The notes beneath the pieces were generated by a model. The model saw only the letters and a list, made by a program, of their open reading frames with translations. It was not told the origin of the DNA and ran no database searches. This document shows, in pieces, positions 17,825 to 27,291 of a DNA stretch of 64,000 nt. How positions within the stretch are numbered: the first letter of the stretch is position 1; each line of letters starts with the position of its first letter. Origin of the DNA: Jejuia algarum (GTDB lineage Bacteria; Bacteroidota; Bacteroidia; Flavobacteriales; Flavobacteriaceae); the NCBI GenBank assembly GCA_947495775.1, contig CANMAQ010000015.1:62001-126000 (forward strand), given 5' to 3'. A program made the translations under genes and the position numbers.

Positions 17825-17911
17825 ATGCATATACCACCACCACCACCACCACCATCTTCACTAAAATTCAAAATGATATTTTTAAACCTTAGCTTAACGC
17901 CAAGTATTTAA
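17825..17911 (+). other. Poly-CCA tract: short ORF or frameshifted His leader-peptide relic
   Basis: Seven CCA units (17834-17854) lie in a tiny frame ATG at 17825 to TAA at 17911 encoding MHIPPPPPPPSS and 16 more residues. In the next frame the same DNA reads CAC seven times, then CAT CTT CAC TAA: eight His, Leu, His, stop. That frame has no ATG, GTG or TTG start. Deleting one C would join the ATG to it and give MHIHHHHHHHHLH, the form of a histidine-operon leader peptide. No his gene or clear attenuator follows. It may be a decayed leader, a small Pro-rich peptide, or a chance microsatellite. Confidence 0.35.
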
Positions 17912-18135
17912 CCAAAAATAGCCGCATATAGATTTTTAGTTTTGTGATATTTTTTAAGCGAGGAATACTTTAAATAGGCATTACTGTGCATTAACCGCTC
18001 TGAATACCTATATTTTTAATATAAAAATGTTTAGAAGGGATAGTTATGATGAGAAAATATGAAACTGAGAAAGCTTGAGGCACATATCTTTAATATGAAG
18101 TGATTTCATTTCGAGGCTTACCTTAAAGTTAAAAC

Positions 18136-18170
18136 GTCTTTAAATAATACAATCTATTTTATTTAAAGAC
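18136..18170. repeat. Perfect 12-bp inverted repeat in a decayed intergenic stretch
   Basis: GTCTTTAAATAA (18136-18147) and TTATTTAAAGAC (18159-18170) are exact inverse copies around 11 bases. No T run follows on the plus strand, so it is not a standard terminator for the operon. It lies 51 bases before the start of the broken gene at 18221. Its role is unknown. Confidence 0.5.
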
Positions 18171-18220
18171 CTACAACAAATAAAGATAAAGTGAAATGAC
18201 TTTATAAACACGTTTATGCT

Positions 18221-18968
18221 ATGAAAAATTGTCTTGTTTGCCTCATTTTAGTATTAGGGACCGTTATATAAATGACTTGAATTAAAGGTGTTGTCGAAAA
18301 TGAAAGTGATGATAATATCTAATGTAATTTATTAGTTTTCTTGTTAGAACCCATAGTACTATCAATGCTAGAATCTAGGATTAAAAGAAAGTTTTTTTGG
18401 TATTAAAAGAGGTTATTGTACATGTTTTGTAGCTAATTGTATTACAACAATTTTTAAAGTATTTAAATTTTATAACTAATGGTTTTTATAATGCGTATGT
18501 GAAAAAAGATTCAACATCAGGAAATCGGGGTGAACTAGTAATTACAGATGTGAAATTTTTGATAAAATATGCAGAATTTAAAGCTTGGACAGAATTAGTG
18601 ATACCAGTTAAAAGTGCCGATGGGTCGAAGGTATCTAGAGCACTGTATTTTGGAGCAGAAGCCATTAAACTCTCTAAAAAGGGAGCGCTTATAGGCGATA
18701 TGAAATTTGTAATATTTCGGTCTTAGATAATAATTCAAAAGATAAGTTAGGTCACGTAAATGTGAGTTGCTTGTGCTTTGTTGAAAATTTTGAACAATAT
18801 TTTGCCAAGAAAACAAATGCACCAAATTTATCTCAAGGTGTTATTACAATATTGAATTCTATTTCCATCTCCACAATTAGAGGTGCTGTATATGGTATTT
18901 TTAGAGGGACTTTCTTAAATAGTGCACTTCTTCCTGTTGCTAATCCAGATATGCAAATAAAAAAGTAG
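18221..18968 (+). pseudogene. Broken secreted-protein gene
   Basis: ATG at 18221 opens a signal-peptide-like start (MKNCLVCLILVLGTVI) that hits a stop at 18269-18271. An open frame without any usable start resumes at 18433 and reads ITNGFYNAYVKKDS, GELVITDVKFLIKYAEFKAW, then FGAEAIKLSKKGALIGDMKF, and stops at 18724-18726. After a +1 shift at about 18710 coding resumes as NISVLDNNSKDKLGHVNVS and runs to the stop at 18966-18968. The phrase pattern resembles repeated segments of large secreted flavobacterial proteins, but I cannot name the family. At least two lesions make it a remnant rather than a functional gene. Confidence 0.6.
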
Positions 18969-19198
18969 ATGTTGAAAACATAAGCCTTTTCGGTGTGGAT
19001 TGATAGAAATGTATTTTTTCTAAGTAAAGGCATTTTGAGGTGATGGGGTTACATACAAAAAAGAAAACCAAAAAGGCTTTGGAAAACTCTTATGCAACAT
19101 TAAGCATTTAGTTTAAAGTCTATTAGAGACATAAGGGCAGAAAAAGGGCTGTGTTTTCGTATTTCTGGCTTTAACTGGTTAATTTATAGGGCGAATAC

Positions 19199-19228
19199 TT
19201 GCGCATCGCTTTTTAAACTGTAAATTTG
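19199..19228 (+). promoter_or_regulatory. Bacteroidota promoter for the SulP gene
   Basis: TTG at 19199-19201, a 19-base spacer, and TAAATTTG at 19221-19228 match the -33/-7 Bacteroidota promoter exactly. The -7 box ends 19 bases before the ATG at 19248. The best-formed promoter in the window. Confidence 0.75.
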
Positions 19229-19247
19229 CAGCTTCAAAAAACTAATC

Positions 19248-21146
19248 ATGACAGAGTTTATACGAAAGCGTACTGTAAATGCTAAAAACGATATTTTAAG
19301 TGGACTAACAGTGGCCTTAGCCATGATTCCAGAAGTTGTAGCGTTTGCCTTTGTGGCTCAAATAAGTCCTATTGTTGCCCTTTTTGGAGCATTTGTAGTC
19401 GGTATTATTACCGCTACCTTTGGGGGAAGACCAGGATTAATTTCTGGAGCAGCTGGTGCTGTAGCTGTTATTTTTGTAAACATGATACAAGAAGGCCATG
19501 CCAAAGGGCTGCTTTTTGATACACCTGTAGAAAATATGGGGTATTTCTATTTGTTAGCGGCTGTGGTTGTTATGGGCGTTATTCAAATTATAGCAGGTGT
19601 TTTTAAGTTAGGAAAGTTTGTAAGATTGATTCCGCACCCTGTAATGATGGGATTTGTGAATGGTTTGGCGATCGTTATTTTTATAGCCCAATTGGGCATG
19701 TTCAAATCGAACGATAAGGATATTTATAACAACAACAGACGACATACCGTTTCTAAAGAAATGGTTTACAGTGTTAACGATAATACAGTTAGAGATTTAG
19801 TCTCTAATTCTGTGTTGTTTACCATAGAAGGGAATGCTGTTGTAAATACAGTAACACAGGAAAAAACGTTTGAAATATCAGAAGGACAGGTATTCGATAC
19901 CAAAACGCAAAAGGTGGTCTTCAATGTGACCAACGATGGTTTTTTTAAGGTTAAAGATAAAGGCGTTTCTAAATCTTATATGACGGGGAAACCCTTGTAT
20001 GTTATGATAGGATTGGTAATGTTAACCATGTTAATTATTTGGTTGTTGCCTAAACTAACCACAAAACTTCCTGCCGCGCTTACCGCAATATTGGTGGTAA
20101 CCTTAGTAGCTGTTTTAGGTGGTGATAGCTTGGCTTCTATAAATGTGGGCGATTTTATTAGAGATGGAGGCGGTAAAGGGCTTAATGGTGTTGGAGAAAT
20201 AGGAAGTAGACTTAATGTTTTTGAGACGTGGAGTGCACTGCCTTTTAATTTAGACACCTTTAAATTTATATTTCCTTATGCCTTTTTAGCGGCTTCTGTT
20301 GGTTTGATAGAAACCCTTATGACGATGAATCTTGTAGACGAACTTACCGAGACCAGAGGTAATGGTAATAGAGAATGTATAGCACAAGGTTCTGGTAATA
20401 TTTTAAGTGGTCTTTTTGGTGGTACAGGGGGCTGTGGTATGATTGGACAAACAGTAATTAATCTTAAAGCTGGTGGTAGAGGGCGCTTGTCTGGTATCAT
20501 GATGGCCATAACCTTATTAACGTTTGTTTTGTTTGCAGATAAATATATCGAACAAGTACCAATTGCTGCTTTAGTAGGGGTAATGTTTATGATGGTTATT
20601 GAAACATTTGCATGGTCTAGTTTTAGAATCTTAAGAAAAATTCCTGTGTCGGATGCTGTGGTGCTTATTTTGGTATCTACCGTAACCGTATTTTTTGATT
20701 TGGCTATAGCGGTTTTTGTTGGTGTTATTATTTCGGCCTTAGTGTTTGCTTGGGAAAATGCCAAGCGCATACGCGCTCGTAAACGTGTTCGCGAAGATGG
20801 CACAAAGGTATATGAGATATGGGGGCCTTTATTTTTTGGGTCTATCAATGCGTTCAATCAAAAATTCGATTTGAAAAACGATCCGGATTATGTCGAAATT
20901 GATTTTGTGGAGTCTAGAGTAAGCGACCATTCTGCATTAGAGGCTATTTTTAACTTGGTGGAGAAGTATGAAGCCGCTGGTAAAACTATTAAATTGAAAC
21001 ATTTAAGTGAGGACTCTAAAACCTTATTATATAAGGCGAGTCCTAAGTTTAGCGAAGTCATTATAGAAGCTATAGATGACCCTCGTTACCATCTGGCCGA
21101 AAACCCTGAAGCGTTTACCAAACCCTTATCAGAATATAAGCTTTAG
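19248..21146 (+). CDS. SulP-family anion transporter with an unusual inserted segment
   Basis: A 632-residue membrane protein. The N-terminal core is typical SulP (NDILSGLTVALAMIPEVVAF, then GGRPGLISGAAGAVAVIFV, then PHPVMMGFVNGLAIVI). Residues about 153-250 hold a hydrophilic, repetitive insert (VYSVNDNTVRDL, FTIEGNAVVN, VTNDGFFKVKDKGV) before the helices resume at YVMIGLVMLTMLIIWLLP. The C-terminus (about 520-632) is a STAS domain. Family members move sulfate, bicarbonate or other anions, often with sodium; the ion is unknown here. Length and insert are above the common 500-600-residue size. It is convergent with the HEAT-repeat gene, 21 bases apart. Confidence 0.9.
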   Translation: MTEFIRKRTVNAKNDILSGLTVALAMIPEVVAFAFVAQISPIVALFGAFVVGIITATFGGRPGLISGAAGAVAVIFVNMIQEGHAKGLLFDTPVENMGYFYLLAAVVVMGVIQIIAGVFKLGKFVRLIPHPVMMGFVNGLAIVIFIAQLGMFKSNDKDIYNNNRRHTVSKEMVYSVNDNTVRDLVSNSVLFTIEGNAVVNTVTQEKTFEISEGQVFDTKTQKVVFNVTNDGFFKVKDKGVSKSYMTGKPLYVMIGLVMLTMLIIWLLPKLTTKLPAALTAILVVTLVAVLGGDSLASINVGDFIRDGGGKGLNGVGEIGSRLNVFETWSALPFNLDTFKFIFPYAFLAASVGLIETLMTMNLVDELTETRGNGNRECIAQGSGNILSGLFGGTGGCGMIGQTVINLKAGGRGRLSGIMMAITLLTFVLFADKYIEQVPIAALVGVMFMMVIETFAWSSFRILRKIPVSDAVVLILVSTVTVFFDLAIAVFVGVIISALVFAWENAKRIRARKRVREDGTKVYEIWGPLFFGSINAFNQKFDLKNDPDYVEIDFVESRVSDHSALEAIFNLVEKYEAAGKTIKLKHLSEDSKTLLYKASPKFSEVIIEAIDDPRYHLAENPEAFTKPLSEYKL

Positions 21147-21167
21147 ACTTAAAAAAGCAGTACGTTA

Positions 21168-21614
21168 CTAGCGCATAGGTCTTTTGAGCTGTTCCTTAAC
21201 ACGGTCGAACGATGCCTTACTGGCGCGTTCCCATCTGTAAATGGTGTACGATTTAGTGCTACTAGCAGCTTGCTTTGCTTGACGTTCCCGACGTTTCTGT
21301 AACCAATAGAATCTTTTTTTTGTAATTGTACGCATCACGTCTTGAGGAATTCCTATCGTTTCCAAAGCATTTAAAGCAGCAACTGAAACGTTTTGTACCC
21401 TATCGTTAATGGCTTGTAGTAATACAGGAATGCTAGAATTATTACTGGTATGTGCTATAGCTTCGGCAGCCCATCTTCGGGTTCTGTAATTACCATGTTT
21501 AAGTGCATATTCGAGTTTAGGAATATCATAGCGCTTTAACCAAAAGTTGATGGCTTGCTTCGAAGGTTGACGTAAATGTAATTGTAATAATATAAAAGAG
21601 ATACGATACAGCAT
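21168..21614 (-). CDS. Small HEAT-repeat protein
   Basis: A 148-residue protein. Residues about 30-95 show two to three helical repeats of the HEAT/PBS-lyase type (LEYALKHGNYRTRRWAAEAI, then IPVLLQAINDRVQNVSVAAL). The C-terminus is very basic (KKRFYWLQKRRERQAKQA). The N-terminal 15 residues are hydrophobic (MLYRISFILLQLHL) and could be a membrane anchor. Such repeats mediate protein-protein contact; no enzymatic motif is present. It is convergent with the SulP gene. In 21615-21931 I see only the terminator at 21863-21902. Confidence 0.7.
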   Translation of the reverse strand: MLYRISFILLQLHLRQPSKQAINFWLKRYDIPKLEYALKHGNYRTRRWAAEAIAHTSNNSSIPVLLQAINDRVQNVSVAALNALETIGIPQDVMRTITKKRFYWLQKRRERQAKQAASSTKSYTIYRWERASKASFDRVKEQLKRPMR

Positions 21615-21862
21615 AAGGTTTAGATTTAAAAACCCACTTTAAGCTACAGGTGCTTTACATTTAAAAATAGAACGCAACGGTCGAGCTACAAAACAGAACG
21701 TTTCGTAATTTTAAAACACGTTTAAAAACTTAAAGGGGTATACCTATAGGTCTCTTTTTTTTATAAAATGTTACAAAGCTTTTTGGTGCGACAACACAAA
21801 AGGTTTACAGCATGGTTTATAATAAGGTATTGAAGTGCTTTAAGAGTAGCACCGTGTATACT

Positions 21863-21902
21863 AAAAAACCGTATGATCTAAATGAAAAGACCATACGGTT
21901 TA
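21863..21902 (-). terminator. Intrinsic terminator after the large metalloprotease gene
   Basis: CCGTATG and CATACGG arms, extended by partly paired bases around a short A-rich loop, are followed on the minus strand by a T run. The hairpin lies about 30 bases beyond the stop codon of the 21932-26977 gene. Confidence 0.75.
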
Positions 21903-21931
21903 TACGCTATAGAATATAGACTTAGAGCACT

Positions 21932-24900
21932 CTAATTTTTAATTACTTTAGACTGGTATACCTTACCAGATACGGGATCTTTTATCGTAAGTATATATAG
22001 ACCGCTTTGAAGATCTTTAGACATAAATTCTCCATTTCCGTTGGCATCTATACGAACGTACTTTGTCACTGTCAATTCTTGCTGTAATGTATTTCTTAAA
22101 CTAATAAGAACGTTTTTAGGCGCGGAAGTAAAAACTTTAAAGATGGCGTTAGATCTTACAGGGTTAGGGAAAAGCGACAGAGAAGCTGTTTGAGTCGTGA
22201 GGTCTTCTGGCGCATTGCTATTAAGTGTCTCGTCATTAAAAATTAGCGGCAGGCGCAACTCAGGTGTTGCAGCATTACTTCTTATAATTAAGACGTCGTT
22301 TATGGCATTAGGTGTGTTTGTTTCTAAAGTAAGTTCAATAATTAATACACCATTAGGCGGTAACATGGCGTTGGCCTCAGAAAAAGGCACATCGTTCAAT
22401 ACCGCAAATATATCTGAGTTCTCATAAACGCCTTCAGTAAGCAGTTCTGTAATGTGTATTGGTGTGCTTCCTGTGTTGGTGAGTTCTACGAAGGCAAATG
22501 CGGTGGTATCCTCAACAAATACATCAACGATAGGATCTGGTCCAAAAGTGCCTGGCATTGTTTCAGGAGGCGTTATTGCTCCAAAAATTAGCGGTAGGCG
22601 TAACTCAGGTGTTGCAGCATTACTTCTTACAATTAAGACATCGTTTATGGCATTAGGCGTGTTTGTTTCTAAAGTAAGTTCAATAATTAAGACACCATTA
22701 GGCGGTAACATGGCGTTGGCCTCAGAAAAAGGGGCGTCGTTTAGTAGCGCAAATATATCAGAGTTCTCATAAACGCCTTCAGTAAGCAGTTCTGTAATGT
22801 GTATTGGCGCGTTTCCTGTGTTGGTGAGCTCTACGAAGGCAAATGCGGTGGTATCCTCAACAAATACATCAACGATAGGATCTGGTCCAAAAGTGCCTGG
22901 CATTGTTTCAGGAGGCGTTATTGCTCCAAAAATTAGCGGCAGGCGTAACTCAGGTGTTGCAGCATTACTTCTTACAATTAAGACGTCATTTATGGCATTA
23001 GGCGTGTTTGTTTCTAAAGTAAGTTCAATAATTAAGACACCATTAGGCGGTAACATGGCGTTGGCCTCAGAAAAAGGGGCGTCGTTTAGTAGCGCAAATA
23101 TATCAGAGTTCTCATAAACGCCTTCAGTAAGCAGTTCTGTAATGTGTATTGGTGTGCTTCCTGTATTGGTAAGTTCTACGAAGGCAAATGCGGTGGTATC
23201 CTCAACAAATACATCAACGATAGGATCTGGTCCAAAAGTGCTTGGCATTGTTTCAGGAGGTGTTATTGCTCCAAAAATTAGCGGTAGGCGCAACTCTGGT
23301 GTTACAGCATTACTTCTTACAATTAAGACGTCGTTTATGGCATTAGGTGTGTTTGTTTCTAAAGTAAGTTCAATAATTAAGACACCATTAGGCGGTAACA
23401 TGGCGTTGGCCTCAGAAAAAGGGACGTCGTTTAGTAGCGCAAATATATCAGAGTTATCATAAACGCCTTCAGTAAGCAGTTCTGTAATGTGTATTGGTGT
23501 GCTTCCTGTATTGGTAAGTTCTACGAAGGCAAATGCTGTGGTATCCTCAACAAATACATCAACGATAGGATCTGGTCCAAAATTGCTTGGCATTGTTTCA
23601 GGAGGTGTTATTGCTCCAAAAATTAGCGGTAGGCGCAACTCTGGTGTTACAGCATTACTTCTTATAATTAAGACGTCGTTTATGGCATTAGGTGTGTTTG
23701 TTTCTAAAGTAAGTTCAATAATTAAGACACCATTAGGCGGTAACATGGCGTTGGTTTCAGAAAAGGGGGCATCGTTCAATACTGCAAATATATCAGAGTT
23801 CTCATAAGTGTCTCCCGTTAGCAGTTCTGTAATGTGTATTGGCGCGTTTCCTATGTTGGTGAGTTCTACGAAGGCAAATGCAGTCGTATCTTCAACAAAT
23901 ACATCAACGATAGGATCTGGTCCAAAAGTGCCTGGCATTGTTTCAGGAGGCGTTATTGCTCCAAAAATTAGCGGCAGGCGTAACTCTGGTGTTACAGCAT
24001 TACTTCTTACAATTAAGACGTCGTTTATGGCATTAGGCGTGTTTGTTTCTAAAGTAAGTTCAATAATTAAGACACCATTAGGCGGTAACATGGCGTTGGT
24101 TTCAGAAAAGGGGGCATCGTTCAATACTGCAAATATATCAGAGTTCTCATAAGTGTCTCCCGTTAGCAGTTCTGTGATGTGTATTGGCGCGTTTCCTGTG
24201 TTGGTGAGTTCTACAAAACCAAATAGGCTATTGTCTTCTACAAAAAGATCTACTATAGGGTCTGGGTTAAAACGCCCTATAGTGTTAACGATTTCTAAAC
24301 GTGTGTCTATAATAGCTTCTGGGGTATCTAGAGCATCACGGGTTATTACAATAGCGTTTTCAAAAACACCAGCAGATTGCATGTTGCCGTTTAGAGTAAC
24401 AACAAGTGACGTGCTTTCTCCTGGGGCTAGTGTGCCTCCTGTAGTATCAATCGCTATGGTACTATCTGTAGGGGTGTTTATACGAATACTATAGGTTATA
24501 GGCGTATCTTCTACGTTAGAAATTGTAATTTCTTCTGTAGTTGAGGTTTCTGTTGTAGCGTTTATATTTAAAACTTTAAAAATAGAGGTTTCAGAAACGA
24601 CTAATCCAGAAGGTGCTACTAAAGTAGAAAAGAAATTATAGTCACTATTTTCGTTTGGAATTGTGCCGTTATTTAATATTCTAACAGCGCCTCTAACTGG
24701 CAAGCCTGCTCGACCTCTTGGTGTAAAACGTGTGGTGACAGTAAGCACCTCACCAGGATTGACACGGTTGCCACTGGGGGTAGACCAGTTGATAATTTCT
24801 GTATTTATAGCATTTTGAACATCTTCTATAAGCACAGGAATTGTGCCTATGTTTTCAAATTCTAAACGTCTTATCTCACTAGACCCCATTTCGATATTTG

Positions 24901-26977
24901 CACTAAACGCAGGTGTGTTTCTCAATGCTAAACGTCCTCTTTCTCTAGAAAGCATAACAGTTAAAGGGCGTCTTATTTCTGAGGCAGCAGGATCGTTACT
25001 GTTAAACACAATTTCAGAGGTAATTGTACGCTCGGTTGCAGCCGCTCCTGTAATTACGATAAAAGAACCACGCGCTGTTTCTCCTGGCTGTAAGGTACCT
25101 CTAGCATTTCTCGTATCTAATGTAATAAGATCAGTAATTAAGGGTGTTAATTCATATTCTAAAGGCAATGCTCCGGGATTAGAGACATTAAAACGAACGA
25201 TGCCAACAGGGTCTCTGGCATCTACATCGATAGCCACATTAATAGCCTCATCTATAGTAATGTCGAAAATAGGTTTTGGTAAGTCTACAATGGTTAGGCT
25301 TACAGGTAGAGATAGGGATGGTGTATTGGTGGCATTACTAGTAATAATTAGATCTGCTGTATGTGTGCCCTCAGGAAGTGCTTCGGCATTGATTGTATAT
25401 GCAATATCTTCTGCACTATTTCTAAAAATAATGCCTTCAGGATTGTCTATTGAAATAAAAGGGGCGCTTGCATTTGCAACAGTTACAGTGTAATTTAAGA
25501 GTCGGTTTCCCGTATTGCGCATTTCAAAAGTATTAGAAAAGCGGTCTACTAAAACATCTAGGGTATCTTGAATGCGCTCTACGGTGCTAATTTCGGCCAC
25601 TTCAGTACCATTTAAAACACCGAGTCTTAAAGGCCTTTGTAATGCTATGGAAGATGTATTGGTCGTGATGTTTAATGCGGCAGTAAACACGCCAGGCTCT
25701 AACCCTGCGGTATCGTAGGTTAGTGTTATAGAGGTTTCCTCTCCAGGGCGTAGTGTGATACCGTCTGCATTATCTAAAGTTATGGCTATTTGTTCTGGAT
25801 TTTGGGATAGGCGGGCAGTATACACAAAAGGGGTTTCAGATGTGTTTTTTACGATTAGAGTTTGTACTGCTGTTGCGCCTAGATGTGTTTCAAATTCACC
25901 TTGTGCTTCACCAACAGAAAGTGCAAAAAGACGCGTATCGCCTAAACGCCAGCCCATGTCCTTTAAAAGGCCTCGTGTAATGTCTCCAATGTCGAATATA
26001 GATTCAGACATTGCAGTAAAAGGCGTCATTAATGAGTTGGGATCTCCAGAAGGGAAAGTGTTTTCGTCCCAATGGGATACAGCGGAACCTTGCGCATAGA
26101 ATGGCGGGGCTTCTACTTGGGGTTTTTCTCCAGCAAGTGCAGCAATGGCATTTGTTCCATTTATAAAAACAGCGTTACTTGTAAAGTAATTGCGTAATTC
26201 GAGACTAGGGTCTGGGAGGTCTATGGCTTTACTACCGTCTGCATTTATTAAGAGATTAGAGTAAGGGAAAGGAAAGTCTGTTATTCTGCGTAGTGTTAAG
26301 CCTCCAGATGTACCTAAAGCATTAATGTTACTTGAGATAAAACCTAAACCATGCCCAATTTCATGCAGTGCGGTAGTTACAAAATCGAATTGGCCTTCTG
26401 GAGTAATGCCGTCGGTGCCCAAATAAAAATTAATGTCTCGATTTAATACTACACTAAGATCGAAAGGTTGGTCGGGTTGTAATACGGCGCCTGCGATAGC
26501 ATTTGCTAAGGCACCAGGATAACTCGTGGAAGGTTCTGGGGCATTTGGAAAATCTGAAACAAAGTAAATCGGCCCTGCTTCTGCCAAAGTATTAGATGCT
26601 AAACTTCTATAGTCTGCCGATAGTCTTATGGGAACTGAAGACGCTATTTCTCGAGACCAAATGTCTATGGCAAATTGAAAGGCATACATTGCTTCTGGGT
26701 CTTGCTGGATTTCAGGGCCAAAAGTGACTATAAACTCAGCTGTTTTTTCCCGCTCTAATAGCTGACTTATATTGTGTGTTGCTGTTGTTAAACCTTGTCT
26801 ACTATGGGCGTTTTCATGAGATAGCGGACAGGAAACAGTAGTGCCTTCATAAACTTTCATACCGCCTTGCGCAGTAGCCAAAGTTGTTACAGATAATAGG
26901 AGTGTAAACAGGAATAGTAGTTGAGAAGTTTTGTGTTTTAATTTAATGTGCGATTTGCGTGTAGTTTTTTTAGTCAT
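21932..26977 (-). CDS. Very large secreted metalloprotease-like protein with tandem repeats and T9SS sorting domain
   Basis: The ATG at 26977 gives 1681 residues; a GTG 54 bases upstream is possible but would spoil the signal peptide (MTKKTTRKSHIKLKHK, then SQLLFLFTLLLSVTTLATAQ). A metalloprotease-like domain follows with TALHEIGHGLGF (HExxH at about residues 204-208), as in matrixin-like families. Residues about 350-890 look like diverged Ig-like or choice-of-anchor-D modules. About 900-1580 are six near-identical 115-residue units (FGPDPIVDVFVED, then FVELTNTGNAPIHITELLT). The C-terminus (SLFPNPVRSNAIFKVF, GLYILTIKD) is a type A T9SS sorting domain, so the protein should reach the cell surface or medium. 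It is monocistronic. Confidence 0.88.
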   Translation of the reverse strand: MTKKTTRKSHIKLKHKTSQLLFLFTLLLSVTTLATAQGGMKVYEGTTVSCPLSHENAHSRQGLTTATHNISQLLEREKTAEFIVTFGPEIQQDPEAMYAFQFAIDIWSREIASSVPIRLSADYRSLASNTLAEAGPIYFVSDFPNAPEPSTSYPGALANAIAGAVLQPDQPFDLSVVLNRDINFYLGTDGITPEGQFDFVTTALHEIGHGLGFISSNINALGTSGGLTLRRITDFPFPYSNLLINADGSKAIDLPDPSLELRNYFTSNAVFINGTNAIAALAGEKPQVEAPPFYAQGSAVSHWDENTFPSGDPNSLMTPFTAMSESIFDIGDITRGLLKDMGWRLGDTRLFALSVGEAQGEFETHLGATAVQTLIVKNTSETPFVYTARLSQNPEQIAITLDNADGITLRPGEETSITLTYDTAGLEPGVFTAALNITTNTSSIALQRPLRLGVLNGTEVAEISTVERIQDTLDVLVDRFSNTFEMRNTGNRLLNYTVTVANASAPFISIDNPEGIIFRNSAEDIAYTINAEALPEGTHTADLIITSNATNTPSLSLPVSLTIVDLPKPIFDITIDEAINVAIDVDARDPVGIVRFNVSNPGALPLEYELTPLITDLITLDTRNARGTLQPGETARGSFIVITGAAATERTITSEIVFNSNDPAASEIRRPLTVMLSRERGRLALRNTPAFSANIEMGSSEIRRLEFENIGTIPVLIEDVQNAINTEIINWSTPSGNRVNPGEVLTVTTRFTPRGRAGLPVRGAVRILNNGTIPNENSDYNFFSTLVAPSGLVVSETSIFKVLNINATTETSTTEEITISNVEDTPITYSIRINTPTDSTIAIDTTGGTLAPGESTSLVVTLNGNMQSAGVFENAIVITRDALDTPEAIIDTRLEIVNTIGRFNPDPIVDLFVEDNSLFGFVELTNTGNAPIHITELLTGDTYENSDIFAVLNDAPFSETNAMLPPNGVLIIELTLETNTPNAINDVLIVRSNAVTPELRLPLIFGAITPPETMPGTFGPDPIVDVFVEDTTAFAFVELTNIGNAPIHITELLTGDTYENSDIFAVLNDAPFSETNAMLPPNGVLIIELTLETNTPNAINDVLIIRSNAVTPELRLPLIFGAITPPETMPSNFGPDPIVDVFVEDTTAFAFVELTNTGSTPIHITELLTEGVYDNSDIFALLNDVPFSEANAMLPPNGVLIIELTLETNTPNAINDVLIVRSNAVTPELRLPLIFGAITPPETMPSTFGPDPIVDVFVEDTTAFAFVELTNTGSTPIHITELLTEGVYENSDIFALLNDAPFSEANAMLPPNGVLIIELTLETNTPNAINDVLIVRSNAATPELRLPLIFGAITPPETMPGTFGPDPIVDVFVEDTTAFAFVELTNTGNAPIHITELLTEGVYENSDIFALLNDAPFSEANAMLPPNGVLIIELTLETNTPNAINDVLIVRSNAATPELRLPLIFGAITPPETMPGTFGPDPIVDVFVEDTTAFAFVELTNTGSTPIHITELLTEGVYENSDIFAVLNDVPFSEANAMLPPNGVLIIELTLETNTPNAINDVLIIRSNAATPELRLPLIFNDETLNSNAPEDLTTQTASLSLFPNPVRSNAIFKVFTSAPKNVLISLRNTLQQELTVTKYVRIDANGNGEFMSKDLQSGLYILTIKDPVSGKVYQSKVIKN
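22238..24271 (-). repeat. Six tandem 345-bp in-frame repeats
   Basis: The coding strand carries six consecutive units of 345 bases (115 codons; the last unit lacks the linker). Units differ by few bases: for example the stretches starting at 22452, 22797 and 23142 repeat almost letter for letter. The N-terminal unit is the most diverged (FNPDPIVDLFVEDNSLFGF), and inner units vary mainly at TGDTYENSDIF versus TEGVYENSDIF. Recent duplication or gene conversion is implied. Unit number may vary between strains. Confidence 0.95.
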
Positions 26978-27190
26978 AAATACTTTGTTAGCATTGATTT
27001 TGATTGCAGTTTTTGCCACAAATAACCCCACAAATTCACTCTTTTAAGCATAAAACCTAAGCGAGGCGGAATTTAAAAGGGTAAAACGGAAGCGTATCTT
27101 TAATGACTATTACTTAAAACCCAATTATGTGTTAGAAAATTTATTATGGCTTTCAACTCCTGTAAATACGAGTGTTACGCTATATTTTTT

Positions 27191-27222
27191 AATTTAACTG
27201 TAGTGCTCACTACAGTTAAATT
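27191..27222. repeat. Perfect 15-bp inverted repeat upstream of the large metalloprotease gene
   Basis: AATTTAACTGTAGTG (27191-27205) and CACTACAGTTAAATT (27208-27222) are exact inverse copies separated by two bases. No T run follows in the direction of either neighbour, so an operator fits better than a terminator. It is about 215 bases before the 26977 start. The gap 26978-27496 otherwise holds only the G tract at 27292 and no gene I can support. Confidence 0.6.
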
Positions 27223-27291
27223 GAGAACATATTAGTGTTTATGGTATTGGGAACTTTTATGACGATGTTTAAAGGCGTAATCTGGGTTGCA

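Noticed and set aside
17764..19247. Insertion sequence or integron in the gene-poor stretch
   Set aside because: No transposase or recombinase remnant and no long terminal repeats; only one short inverted repeat and a broken gene are seen.
22238..24271. Regular repeats that might suggest a CRISPR array
   Set aside because: The unit is 345 bases, in frame and protein-coding, with no short repeat/spacer pattern and no cas genes.
22197..24494. Series of plus-strand frames of about 106 codons repeated every 345 bases
   Set aside because: They are opposite-strand shadows of the tandem repeats in the large secreted protein; they have no signal or known family.
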